59,401 nucleotides of DNA from Hydrogenophaga sp. (GCF_030373225.1 NZ_JAUCZG010000007.1:79807-139207), one strand, 5' to 3'; positions 48,325-56,027 are shown, counted from the stretch's first letter. Made by a program: numbers and translations. Notes: a model not told the origin generated them from the letters alone.

Positions 48325-49021
48325 AACGCCACACCGCGTCGCGCTGTACTGGGCACCCCGGCCCGGGAGCGCGCTGTGGCAGGCCGGCTGCCGCTGGCTC
48401 GGCCGCGATGCCGCCACCGGGGAACGGCCGCCGCAGCCCGTTGTCCCGGGCATCGCGGGCGACCGCTTCGCGTCGCTCACGGCCGAGCCGCGCCGCTACG
48501 GCTGGCACGCCACGCTGAAGCCCCCCTTTCGCCTGCGCGAGGGCACCGACCTGAACGACCTGGACGCTGCGCTGCAGGCGCTGGCCGGGCGCTTTTGCGC
48601 CAGTCCGATGCCTGCGCTGCGGGTGGAGCCCCTCGGCCAGTTCCTGGCCTTGCGCCCGCAGCAGGAAGCAGTGGCTGCGAACGCGCTGGCCGCGGCCTGC
48701 GTGCAGACGCTGCACCCCCTGAGCCAGCCGCTCTCGGCCGACGAATTGCAGCGCCGACGGCGCGCGCCGCTCACGGCGCACCAGGACGCGCTGCTGCAGC
48801 GCTGGGGCTATCCCTGGGTGTTCGACCAGTTCCGCTTCCATTGTTCCCTGACCGGGCCGCTGGACGCGCTGGACAACGAATCCCGCCACGCCGTGGTGCA
48901 GGCGGCGATCGACTTGTTCGACCCGCTGCCGCCGGTCAGGCTGGAGAGCATCGCGGTCTTCATCGAGCCCGGCCCCGGGGCCGATTTCCGGCTGCACCGG
49001 CACTGGGAGCTGGCGGCATGA
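48314..49021 (+). CDS. DUF1045 phosphonate-metabolism protein, 2H phosphoesterase-like
   Basis: 235 residues. Two His-x-Thr/Ser motifs, HATLKPPF and HCSLTG, about 110 residues apart identify a 2H phosphoesterase fold, which hydrolyses cyclic phosphates or 2',3'-linked diesters. The family occurs in phosphonate operons, usually next to phnN. The C-P lyase pathway needs a cyclic ribose-phosphate phosphodiesterase (PhnP in E. coli); no phnP is seen here, so this protein is a good substitute candidate. It is translationally coupled to phnF and phnN. Confidence 0.82.
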   Translation: MVNETPHRVALYWAPRPGSALWQAGCRWLGRDAATGERPPQPVVPGIAGDRFASLTAEPRRYGWHATLKPPFRLREGTDLNDLDAALQALAGRFCASPMPALRVEPLGQFLALRPQQEAVAANALAAACVQTLHPLSQPLSADELQRRRRAPLTAHQDALLQRWGYPWVFDQFRFHCSLTGPLDALDNESRHAVVQAAIDLFDPLPPVRLESIAVFIEPGPGADFRLHRHWELAA

Positions 49022-49578
49022 ACCATCGCCTGGTCTATGTGGTGGGGCCCTCCGGGGCGGGCAAGGACAGCCTGCTGCACTGGCTGGTGCAGCATCCGCC
49101 CGCGCACACCGACATCCAGCTGGCCCGGCGCACCGTCACGCGGCCTTCCATGGCCGGCGTCGAAGGAGACGAGGCGGTGGACACCACGGCATTTGCCGAG
49201 CTGTTGCGCGCGCAGGCGTTTGCCCTGCACTGGTCTGCAAACGGCCTGCACTACGGCATTCGAAGGCATGAACTGGCGGCGCTGACCACCGGGGCCTGGG
49301 TGCTGGTCAGTGGGTCGCGGGCCCACCTGCCCGTGGCGCAACAGCACTACCCCGGTCTGAGTGCGATTCACCTGCAGGCCAGCACCGAAGTGTTGCGCGA
49401 GCGACTGGCCGCGCGACGTCGCGAATCGGGCGCCGAGGTGGAGGCACGCCTGCAGCGGGCCGTGGCATTCGCGCCGCCGGCCGGTGCGTTCTGCATCACC
49501 AACGACGACGACCTGGCCAGCGCCGGACGGCAACTCAAGGCCCACCTGTTTCCGGCCGCGGCCCTGCAGCCGGGCTGA
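49018..49578 (+). CDS. phnN: PhnN, ribose 1,5-bisphosphate phosphokinase
   Basis: 186 residues, guanylate-kinase-like P-loop fold with Walker A VVGPSGAGKDSLLH, ARRTVTRP and ANGLHYGIRRHE. It phosphorylates ribose 1,5-bisphosphate to PRPP, returning the ribose from C-P lyase to nucleotide metabolism. The start overlaps the DUF1045 stop by ATGA. The 3' end overlaps the convergent EEP-family gene by 44 bases. Confidence 0.93.
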   Translation: MNHRLVYVVGPSGAGKDSLLHWLVQHPPAHTDIQLARRTVTRPSMAGVEGDEAVDTTAFAELLRAQAFALHWSANGLHYGIRRHELAALTTGAWVLVSGSRAHLPVAQQHYPGLSAIHLQASTEVLRERLAARRRESGAEVEARLQRAVAFAPPAGAFCITNDDDLASAGRQLKAHLFPAAALQPG

Positions 49579-50362
49579 GTCGCCAGCCGACCTGCAGGGC
49601 GCTGTGGTCGCTGGGCGCGATGCCGCGGCCGTCGGGTCGATCGGCGCGCAGCACGGTGGCGGCGGACGTGACCTCCACCCTGGCAAGGCACAGCCCGGGC
49701 ACCACCAGCACGTGGTCCAGCACCTGGCCGTGGCCCGACCCGTCGACATGCGTGGGTTCGCGCGGCTGGGCGGCGAGCGCAAAACTGTCCTGCAGGTGCC
49801 ACGGCGCACCCATGAATGCGCTGAGCGCGGGCGAGCTCAGGGGCGCATTGAAATCGCCACAGACCACGGTCAGCGAGCGCGGCCCGATCTGGTCGAGGTG
49901 ATCCAGCACCGAGCGCAGCTGGCGCTGGCGCAAGGCATCACCACAGGCCCCGCCGACGTGGCTGAGGTGGACGTTGGCCACGGTGACGCTGTAGCCGCCC
50001 AGCTGCAACTGCACCACCTGGGCCACCCGACCGCCATCGGCGTCGCTGGAAGGCAGGGTCAGGCTCTGCGCGTGCTGCACCGCCAGCCGGGTCAACACGG
50101 CCTGACCGGAAAAACTGGGAACCTCACGACCGTCCAGCCAGCGCAGCCGCGGCCGGGCCGGCGCCTGCAGCGCGCGCAGGCCGGTCGCCGCAGCCAGACG
50201 GGCAGCCGTGTCGGCGCTGCCGTCCCCGGCCGTGAAGGCCTCCTGCAGGGCCACCACGTCGGGTGCCAGGTCGATCAGCCCCTGCGCCAGCAGCCGCATG
50301 CGCTGGGCGTAGGCCCCGTCGCACTTCCAGCTGTTGATCGTGAGCAGGCTGAAGCTGGCCAT
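49535..50362 (-). CDS. Endonuclease/exonuclease/phosphatase (EEP) fold protein in the phn cluster
   Basis: 275 residues without a signal peptide. The metal-dependent phosphoesterase set is complete: Asn in LLTINSWKCDG, Glu in VVALQEAF, His in ANVHLSHVGG, Asp/Asn in VVCGDFNAPLSS, the catalytic Asp-His in VLDHVLV and the final APSDHSALQVGW. The family acts on nucleic acids, inositol phosphates or phosphodiesters. It starts 2 bases after phnM2, so the two are almost certainly an operon; this points to a phosphodiester or phosphoester substrate in the same pathway. Confidence 0.85.
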   Translation of the reverse strand: MASFSLLTINSWKCDGAYAQRMRLLAQGLIDLAPDVVALQEAFTAGDGSADTAARLAAATGLRALQAPARPRLRWLDGREVPSFSGQAVLTRLAVQHAQSLTLPSSDADGGRVAQVVQLQLGGYSVTVANVHLSHVGGACGDALRQRQLRSVLDHLDQIGPRSLTVVCGDFNAPLSSPALSAFMGAPWHLQDSFALAAQPREPTHVDGSGHGQVLDHVLVVPGLCLARVEVTSAATVLRADRPDGRGIAPSDHSALQVGWRLSPAAGPRPETGGP

Positions 50363-50364
50363 GC

Positions 50365-51597
50365 TCAGGGTTCGACCCAGCCCACCGCTTCGGAAACCGG
50401 CACCGTCGCGCGCTGACGGGACGCCGGAGAACGGGCCAGGGCCGACTCCTGTGCAGCGTGCACCAGACGACCCGCCGCCAGGTGCAGCGTCACCCGCGCC
50501 GGCATCTCGGCCGGCGGCTCCACCACCAGCACATCGGCCCGCATGCCCACCGCGAGCTGCCCCCGGTCGTGCAGCCGGGCGGCATCCGCGGCGTTGGCCG
50601 ACACCAGCGCCCAGGCCTGGGGGAAGCCACAGGCACCGTCGAGCGCCAGCCGGAACGGAGCCTGCAGCATGGCAGGGTAGTAGTAGTCGGAGGTGAGCAC
50701 GGTGCACAGGCCTTCGGCCACCAGCGTGGCGGCACCGACAGCATGGCTCTGGTGGCTGCCACCGCGCACCACGTTCGGCGAACCCATCACCACGTGGTTG
50801 CCCAGTGCGCGCGCGGCTCGGGCGGTCTCGCGGTTCTTGGGGAACTCCGAGATGCTGCATGACAAGGCCTGGTAATCGTGGCGGACCTGTGGCGTGGGGT
50901 CGTCGTGCGAGGCCTGCGGGACTCCGGCGACCACCGCCGCTGCGGCCAGGCGGCCGATGGAGGCGGGCACCTCGCCGGCGCGCGAGGCCACCTGCCGCGC
51001 CAGCCGGCCCAGCGCCTCGGCGCCCAGGCCGGTTCGCTGCAGCACGGTCATGGCCTCCAGCGGGTTGTCCATCTTCTTCACGATGTCGGCCATGTGGTCG
51101 TTGAACGCCAGCAGCGCCACCCGGCCCTGCGCCAGCCAGCGCAGGGCGTCGGCTTCGCCGTCCAGGTTGAAGGTCTCCTGGCGCAGGTGCAAGCGGGTGT
51201 CGCAGGCCAGGTGCGGACGCACCGCCTCCAGCGCTTCCATCAGCGCCACCAGGCTGTCGCGGCTGCGCAAGCCCGGCTCCCACGAATGGGTCACCCCATG
51301 GAAGGCGGTGGAGATGCCGTTGGCCACCAGTTGCCGGTCGGTGTCGGCCAGCGCCAGGCGCATGTCGAAATGCACGCCGGGTCGCGGCATGAGCTGGCGC
51401 TCGAAGGCGTCGCCATGCAGATCGATCATGCCCGGCAGCACCAGACGTCCGCCCGCGTCGAGCACCGGGTGACCCCGCGTACCGTCGGTGATGTCGGTGA
51501 TCACACCGTCTTCGATCACCACGACGGCGCCATCTTCAAACCCTGTCGGCAACAGCGTCCTGCCGCCAACGATCGCCCGGCTGTGTCGGTTCAACAT
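50365..51597 (-). CDS. Divergent PhnM-like amidohydrolase (second copy)
   Basis: 410 residues, 28 longer than the phnM at 41734. General family marks remain ([44 protein letters not shown]). However, the classical [10 protein letters not shown] is replaced by AFNDHMADIVKKM, HTDNFE by HGDAFE, and the last 30 residues (PASRQRATVPVSEAVGWVEP) are extra. The substrate is therefore probably not, or not only, the ribose-1-methylphosphonate triphosphate. It is coupled to the EEP gene and divergent from phnD2C2E2; a perfect PhnF-type operator lies 9 bases upstream of the start. Confidence 0.88.
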   Translation of the reverse strand: MLNRHSRAIVGGRTLLPTGFEDGAVVVIEDGVITDITDGTRGHPVLDAGGRLVLPGMIDLHGDAFERQLMPRPGVHFDMRLALADTDRQLVANGISTAFHGVTHSWEPGLRSRDSLVALMEALEAVRPHLACDTRLHLRQETFNLDGEADALRWLAQGRVALLAFNDHMADIVKKMDNPLEAMTVLQRTGLGAEALGRLARQVASRAGEVPASIGRLAAAAVVAGVPQASHDDPTPQVRHDYQALSCSISEFPKNRETARAARALGNHVVMGSPNVVRGGSHQSHAVGAATLVAEGLCTVLTSDYYYPAMLQAPFRLALDGACGFPQAWALVSANAADAARLHDRGQLAVGMRADVLVVEPPAEMPARVTLHLAAGRLVHAAQESALARSPASRQRATVPVSEAVGWVEP

Positions 51598-51606
51598 GCC
51601 ATCTCC

Positions 51607-51616
51607 TGTCTAGACA
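51607..51616. promoter_or_regulatory. PhnF-type operator upstream of phnM2
   Basis: Perfect palindrome TGTCTAGACA, followed by ACTT, identical in core to the site before phnC. Being 9 bases from the phnM2 start it would overlap the ribosome-binding and transcription start region. Confidence 0.7.
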
Positions 51617-51679
51617 ACTTAAAACGCCATGGTGCCGTCCGCAGATGACAGAACGACGACGCACACCCGCCGTGCGACT

Positions 51680-51697
51680 CTGTCATGAAAACTTCAT
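51680..51697 (+). promoter_or_regulatory. Pho box in the phnM2/phnD2 divergent spacer
   Basis: CTGTCAT-GAAA-ACTTCAT matches 14 of 18 positions of the E. coli Pho box. It lies midway between the two HutC-type operators, 74 bases upstream of the phnD2 start, suggesting PhoB activation. A further half site (CTGTCAT on the minus strand, 51645-51651) points towards phnM2. Confidence 0.6.
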
Positions 51698-51739
51698 GGC
51701 CGCTGCACGCCGGTGTCACGCGCAGCGACGAACCTCACG

Positions 51740-51757
51740 AAGTTGTCTAACCAACTT
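51740..51757. promoter_or_regulatory. PhnF-type operator upstream of phnD2
   Basis: AAGTTG-TCTAAC-CAACTT: 6-bp perfect arms around a degenerate core that differs from TTGTCTAGACAA at two positions. It lies 13 bases before the phnD2 start and abuts the ribosome-binding site (TTGGAGAAAA), a position suited to repression. Confidence 0.65.
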
Positions 51758-51770
51758 GGAGAAAACCCCC

Positions 51771-52649
51771 ATGAAATCAATGTTCCGAGCAACCCGCCTG
51801 CTGGCGACCTTCACGCTGTGCGCAGCCACTGCGCTGGGCGCCAGCGCACAAACCCTGCGCATTGCCGTGACCGACATCGTGGGTCTGGAGAACCTGCAGC
51901 GCGAGTACGCGCCGTTCCAGAAAATCCTGTCCGAAAAATCGGGCCTGAAGGTCGAGCTGTTCCCGGTGCCCAACCGCACCGCAGCGGTGGAGGCACTGAA
52001 CGCGAAGAAGATCGATCTTGTGCTGACCGGCCCGGCCGAATACGTGGTGTTCAAGAAGCGCACCGACGCCAAGCTGGTCGTGGGCTTCAGCCGTCCGGAG
52101 TACTACGGCTCGGTGGTGACGCTGGTGGGTTCCGGCGTGGACGGCGTGGACGACCTCAAGGGCAGAAAGGTGGCCCTGGGTGACGTGGGCTCGACCTCGC
52201 GCCACCTCGCCCCGATCCAGGTGCTGGCCGACCTCGGCCTGCAGCCGCAGCGCGACCTGCAGGTGATGCACATCAACCGCAACGTGGCGGTGGAAGCCAT
52301 GAAGCGCGGCGACGTGGCCGCCATCGGCATCAACCGCACCGACCTGCCCGGTCTGAGCAAGAAGTTTCCCGACGTGGTGTTCAAGGTGATCGCGCGCGGC
52401 CGCGACCTGCCCAACGATGTGTTGCTGGCCGGCGCCCATGTGCCCGATGCGGTGGTGGCCAACATGAAGAAGGTGTTCAGCGAGAACAGCGAGGCGCTCA
52501 TCAACGCGGTGCTGCTCGGCCCCGACGAAAACCAGAAGTTCCGCGGCATGGCCTTCATCCCCACCGTCGCCGACAGCGACTACAACTACGTGCGCAAGAT
52601 GTACGCCACCATCGGCCAGCCGCAGTTCGCCACCTTCGTGGGCGACTGA
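51771..52649 (+). CDS. PhnD-like phosphate/phosphite/phosphonate-binding protein (second copy)
   Basis: 292 residues with a Sec signal peptide (cleavage near GASAQ). The phosphonate-oxyanion loop is kept (GSTSRHL), as is a Tyr in PEYYGSVV. The Tyr in the DYAG position of PhnD is replaced (VPNRTAAVEA), and the His/Glu pair NHETNAL becomes NRNVAVEA. In E. coli PhnD that region contacts the substrate amino group. The ligand may thus be a phosphate ester, phosphite or an alkylphosphonate without an amine. The ribosome-binding site GGAG fits the ATG at 51771. First gene of phnD2C2E2. Confidence 0.9.
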   Translation: MKSMFRATRLLATFTLCAATALGASAQTLRIAVTDIVGLENLQREYAPFQKILSEKSGLKVELFPVPNRTAAVEALNAKKIDLVLTGPAEYVVFKKRTDAKLVVGFSRPEYYGSVVTLVGSGVDGVDDLKGRKVALGDVGSTSRHLAPIQVLADLGLQPQRDLQVMHINRNVAVEAMKRGDVAAIGINRTDLPGLSKKFPDVVFKVIARGRDLPNDVLLAGAHVPDAVVANMKKVFSENSEALINAVLLGPDENQKFRGMAFIPTVADSDYNYVRKMYATIGQPQFATFVGD

Positions 52650-53561
52650 GTGGCTCGCAACGCATTGGCCAGCGAGCACAGGTCCATGGTCCTCCACGAC
52701 GCCCAGGTGGTCGGCTTCATGCCGCAGGGTTCCGGTGCATCCGCCGCGCCGGACGGGTCACCGCCGCCCGGTGGCGTCTGGCCCGACCTCGTGGTGCGCG
52801 GTGTGGGCAAGGCCTTCTCGCCGGGTGCACCGGTGCTCGCCGACATCTGCTTTTCGGTGCCCGCCGGCCAGTCGGTGGCGTTGATCGGCTCCAACGGCGC
52901 GGGCAAGTCCACGCTGCTGCGCTGCTGCATGCACCTGATCGCGCCCGACCAGGGCAGCGTGCAGTTGTTCGGGCAGTCGCTGCAGGCGCAGACCGCCAGC
53001 GGTCTGCGCGGGCTGCGCGCCCAGGTGGGCTTCGTGTTCCAGAAGCACAACCTGGTGCCCCGCCTGTCGGCGCTGTCCAACGTGCTGCACGGCGCACTGA
53101 CCCGCACCCCACCCGGCCGGGCCTGGTTCCAGGGCACGGCGCCGCGCCACCTGCGCGACGAGGCCATGCACTGCCTGGAGCGGGTGGGCCTCGCCGACCA
53201 CGCGCTCAAGCGAGCCGATCACCTCTCGGGTGGGCAGTCCCAGCGGGTGGCCGTGGCACGTGCGCTGATGCAGCGCCCGCGCTTTCTGGTGGCCGACGAG
53301 CCCGCCGCCAGCCTGGACCCGGTCTCGGGTGACGAGGTGATGGGACTCTTTGCCAGCCTCGTGAAGCGCGATGGCCTGACCCTCCTGTTCACCTCGCACG
53401 ATCTGAGCCATGCGCTGCGTTATGCAGACCGAGTGATCGCCCTCAACCGCGGGCGCATCGTCAAGGACACCCCGTCCGCCCGGACCGATGCAACCGCCCT
53501 CAGAAGTCTGTATGACATCGCCAACCCCGCTGCCGACACACGCCTTGCCGCCACGCTTTGA
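52650..53561 (+). CDS. PhnC-like ABC transporter ATPase (second copy)
   Basis: 303 residues from the GTG that directly follows the phnD2 stop; the ATG at 52686 is an alternative. Walker A GSNGAGKSTLLRCC, Q-loop FVFQKHNLV, signature LSGGQSQRVAVARA, Walker B FLVADEPAASLDPV and switch His in FTSHDLS are intact. About 40 extra Pro/Gly-rich residues precede the ATPase domain. Its 3' end overlaps phnE2 by 50 bases. Confidence 0.9.
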   Translation: MARNALASEHRSMVLHDAQVVGFMPQGSGASAAPDGSPPPGGVWPDLVVRGVGKAFSPGAPVLADICFSVPAGQSVALIGSNGAGKSTLLRCCMHLIAPDQGSVQLFGQSLQAQTASGLRGLRAQVGFVFQKHNLVPRLSALSNVLHGALTRTPPGRAWFQGTAPRHLRDEAMHCLERVGLADHALKRADHLSGGQSQRVAVARALMQRPRFLVADEPAASLDPVSGDEVMGLFASLVKRDGLTLLFTSHDLSHALRYADRVIALNRGRIVKDTPSARTDATALRSLYDIANPAADTRLAATL

Positions 53562-54318
53562 GCGCATGAGCGCGGGCGCCTTCGTGGCCTGCACTGTTGC
53601 CGCCGCGTTCTTCCTGTGGGCGCTCAAGGGCACGGGTGTGTCGCTGACCGACTTCTTCGAGGGATTTCCACAGATGGGCCGGCTGGTGGGCGAGATGCTT
53701 CCCCCCTCGACGGCGCGGCTGGAGGCGGTGGGGCGCGCCTTGCTGGAGACCTTTCAGATGGCGCTGGTGGGAACGGTGGTCGGCGTGCTGCTGAGCGTGC
53801 CCATCGCCGTGCTGGCGACACCGCACCTGTCGCCCCACCCGGCCGTCTACCACGCCGCGCGCACCCTGATCGCCTTCTTTCGCACCGTGCCCGATCTGGT
53901 GTGGGCGCTGCTGTTCGTGGTGTCGGTCGGGCTCGGTCCGTTCGCCGGCACGCTGGCTCTGATCGTGGACAAGATCGGGTTTTGCGGCCGCTTCTTCGCC
54001 GAAGCCATGGAAGAAGTCGACCGCGGCCCGCAGGAGGCGCTCTCGGCCATGGGCGCGAGCAAACCGTCGATCATCATGTGCGCCGTGATCCCCGCGGCAC
54101 TGCCCTCGTTCATCAACACCTCGCTGTTCAGCCTGGAGAAGGCCACGCGATCCTCGGTGATCCTGGGATTGGTCGGCGCGGGTGGCATCGGCATCGAGCT
54201 CAAGGTCGCCATGGACCTGTTCAGCTACGACGAGGCAGCCACCATCATCCTGGCCATCTTCGCGCTGGTGCTGGTGGTCGAACGGGTGAGTGCCGTTCTG
54301 CGCAGACGGGTTCTCTGA
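53512..54318 (+). CDS. PhnE-like ABC transporter permease (second copy)
   Basis: 268 residues, about six transmembrane helices, ABC permease loop AMEEVDRGPQEALSAMGASK and the PhnE-type signature LGLVGAGGIGIELKVAMDLF. It completes the second transporter phnD2C2E2. The ATG at 53512 is preferred; an in-frame ATG at 53488 would add eight residues. It ends 27 bases before the convergent DUF1185 gene. Confidence 0.9.
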   Translation: MTSPTPLPTHALPPRFERMSAGAFVACTVAAAFFLWALKGTGVSLTDFFEGFPQMGRLVGEMLPPSTARLEAVGRALLETFQMALVGTVVGVLLSVPIAVLATPHLSPHPAVYHAARTLIAFFRTVPDLVWALLFVVSVGLGPFAGTLALIVDKIGFCGRFFAEAMEEVDRGPQEALSAMGASKPSIIMCAVIPAALPSFINTSLFSLEKATRSSVILGLVGAGGIGIELKVAMDLFSYDEAATIILAIFALVLVVERVSAVLRRRVL

Positions 54319-54345
54319 GACCGGCGAGCACCCGCCCGGGCGAGC

Positions 54346-54924
54346 TCAGCGCTGGCCGTCGTGCACCGACACCTTGTCCTTGCTCAGGCCGCCCAGGCGA
54401 GCGTGGATGCGCCCCCCGGTTCCCATCACGAGGGCAAACAGGATCTCGTTCGGGCGCGGCGCGTCCTGGATGCCGATTTCCATGCTGTTGTAGTGGCTGC
54501 GCACGTAGGCGGCGTGAATGTAGTGCAGGGGCACCATCAGCCGGTAGCCGGTGGCGGCCACGGCCTTGGACGCAGGAACAATCGCCTTGGGCTCGCCCAG
54601 CACCGCGCGCATGGCCCAGCCACCGGCCTCGTGCCAGACAGCGGCGTGTTCGAGCTCCCCGTTCACGCCCACGATGGCGGCCTTGCTGTACACCTCCACC
54701 TGCTCGCGCCCCAGGGTGCCCACCAGTTCCTCGGCCAGCAGCGTGCCCAGGCTGCGCAGCTCGGCCATGAACGGCAGCAGGTCGGGCTCGTAGTGCCCCG
54801 CATAAGGGTTGCGGATGACCGCGCAAGCCGCTGCCAGCTTCAGCGGAACCGCCGCTGGCGGCCCCCCCTCGTGGTAGATGGTTTCGATGGTCAGGCTGCG
54901 CTTGCGGATTTCGATCAATGACAT
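54346..54924 (-). CDS. DUF1185 (amino acid synthesis family) protein
   Basis: 192 residues with the family's conserved stretches AVIRNPYAGHYEPDL, YSKAAIVGVNGELEHAA and PLHYIHAAYVRSHYN. The name amino acid synthesis protein is historical and no reaction is established that I know of. It is the last gene of a minus-strand operon with a Bug receptor, oxidoreductase, FAH hydrolase, VOC enzyme and GntR regulator, so a catabolic step on an aromatic or carboxylate substrate is the likely setting. Confidence 0.82.
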   Translation of the reverse strand: MSLIEIRKRSLTIETIYHEGGPPAAVPLKLAAACAVIRNPYAGHYEPDLLPFMAELRSLGTLLAEELVGTLGREQVEVYSKAAIVGVNGELEHAAVWHEAGGWAMRAVLGEPKAIVPASKAVAATGYRLMVPLHYIHAAYVRSHYNSMEIGIQDAPRPNEILFALVMGTGGRIHARLGGLSKDKVSVHDGQR

Positions 54925-54977
54925 GGTGTGCAGGGGGATGGGAGCTGGGGGAAGGGTTCAGCGCAGGCGGGCGCCGC

Positions 54978-55946
54978 TCATTGTTTGGGAATTTTGGCGT
55001 CGGCCACCACCTGCGACCAGCGCTGGGTTTCGTTGGCCACCAGGGTTTTCATCTCGTCGGGTGTGCTGCCACGGGCCTCACCCCCCATCTCCTCCAGGCG
55101 GGCCTTCACCGCCGGCAACTGCAGGGCCTTGTTGATCTCGGCGTTGAGCCGGTCGAGCACCGGTTTGGGCAGCCCGGCCGGGGCCATCACGCCGGCCCAC
55201 GAGCGCACGTCGTAACCTGCCACGCCCTGCTCGGCGACGGTGGGCACCTCGGGCAGACCGGGCCAGCGCTGTGGTCCGGTGGCGGCCAGCGCGCGCAGTT
55301 TGCCGCCCTTGATGTTGGACAGCACGGCCGTGGGCGGCGCGATGATGATGGGCACATCGCCCGCAAGCAGCGCGGTCAGCGAAGCCGAGTCGCCCCGGTA
55401 CGGCACGTGCAGCATCTGCACGCCGGCCATCCTGGCCAGCAGTTCGCCCGCGAGGTGGTGCGTGGAGCCGATGCCGGCGGTGCCGTAGGCGACGGAGCCG
55501 GGCGCGGCGCGGGCCGCCGCCAGCACGTCGGCAAAGCTCTTGAACTTCGACTCGGCGTTGGTCACCACCAGGAAGGGGAAGAAGGTGAGGGTGGAGACGG
55601 CGTCGAAGTCCTGCACCGTGCGGTAGGGCAGCGAGTTGTAGAGCGCGCCGGCGACCGCGTGGCCACCGGTGGCCAGCAGCAGGGTGTAGCCATCGGGTTT
55701 GGCGCGCGCCACGGTTCCCGCGGCCAGCGTGCCGCCCGCGCCGCTTTGTGACTCCACCACGATCGGCTGGCCCAGCGTCTTGCCGATCTCCATGCCGATG
55801 ACACGTGCGATGTTGTCGGCGTTGCCGCCCGGGGCAAAGCCCTGGAGCATGCGGATGGGACGCTCCGGATAGGTCTCGGCGTGGGCCGGGAACCAGGGCG
55901 TGACGGCCAGGGCGGCGCCGGCCTGCATCAAATGTCTGCGTTGCAT
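54978..55946 (-). CDS. Bug family (TctC-like) tripartite tricarboxylate transporter receptor
   Basis: 322 residues with a signal peptide (LMQAGAALAVTPWFPAHA). Bug marks YPERPIRMLQGFAPGGNADN and PDGYTLLLATGGHAVAGAL are clear. Such periplasmic receptors bind carboxylates or aromatic acids and are very numerous in Burkholderiales, mostly, as here, without adjacent TctAB membrane genes. Ribosome-binding site AAGGAGACATTCC. Its ligand is probably the substrate or an intermediate of the surrounding operon. Confidence 0.9.
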   Translation of the reverse strand: MQRRHLMQAGAALAVTPWFPAHAETYPERPIRMLQGFAPGGNADNIARVIGMEIGKTLGQPIVVESQSGAGGTLAAGTVARAKPDGYTLLLATGGHAVAGALYNSLPYRTVQDFDAVSTLTFFPFLVVTNAESKFKSFADVLAAARAAPGSVAYGTAGIGSTHHLAGELLARMAGVQMLHVPYRGDSASLTALLAGDVPIIIAPPTAVLSNIKGGKLRALAATGPQRWPGLPEVPTVAEQGVAGYDVRSWAGVMAPAGLPKPVLDRLNAEINKALQLPAVKARLEEMGGEARGSTPDEMKTLVANETQRWSQVVADAKIPKQ

Positions 55947-56027
55947 GGAATGTCTCCTTTGCGGGTGGTGGAAGAAGCGGTCGCCACGGTCTGTGCCGTG
56001 CCTTTGTTCCGCGGGTTGGAAATCGGG

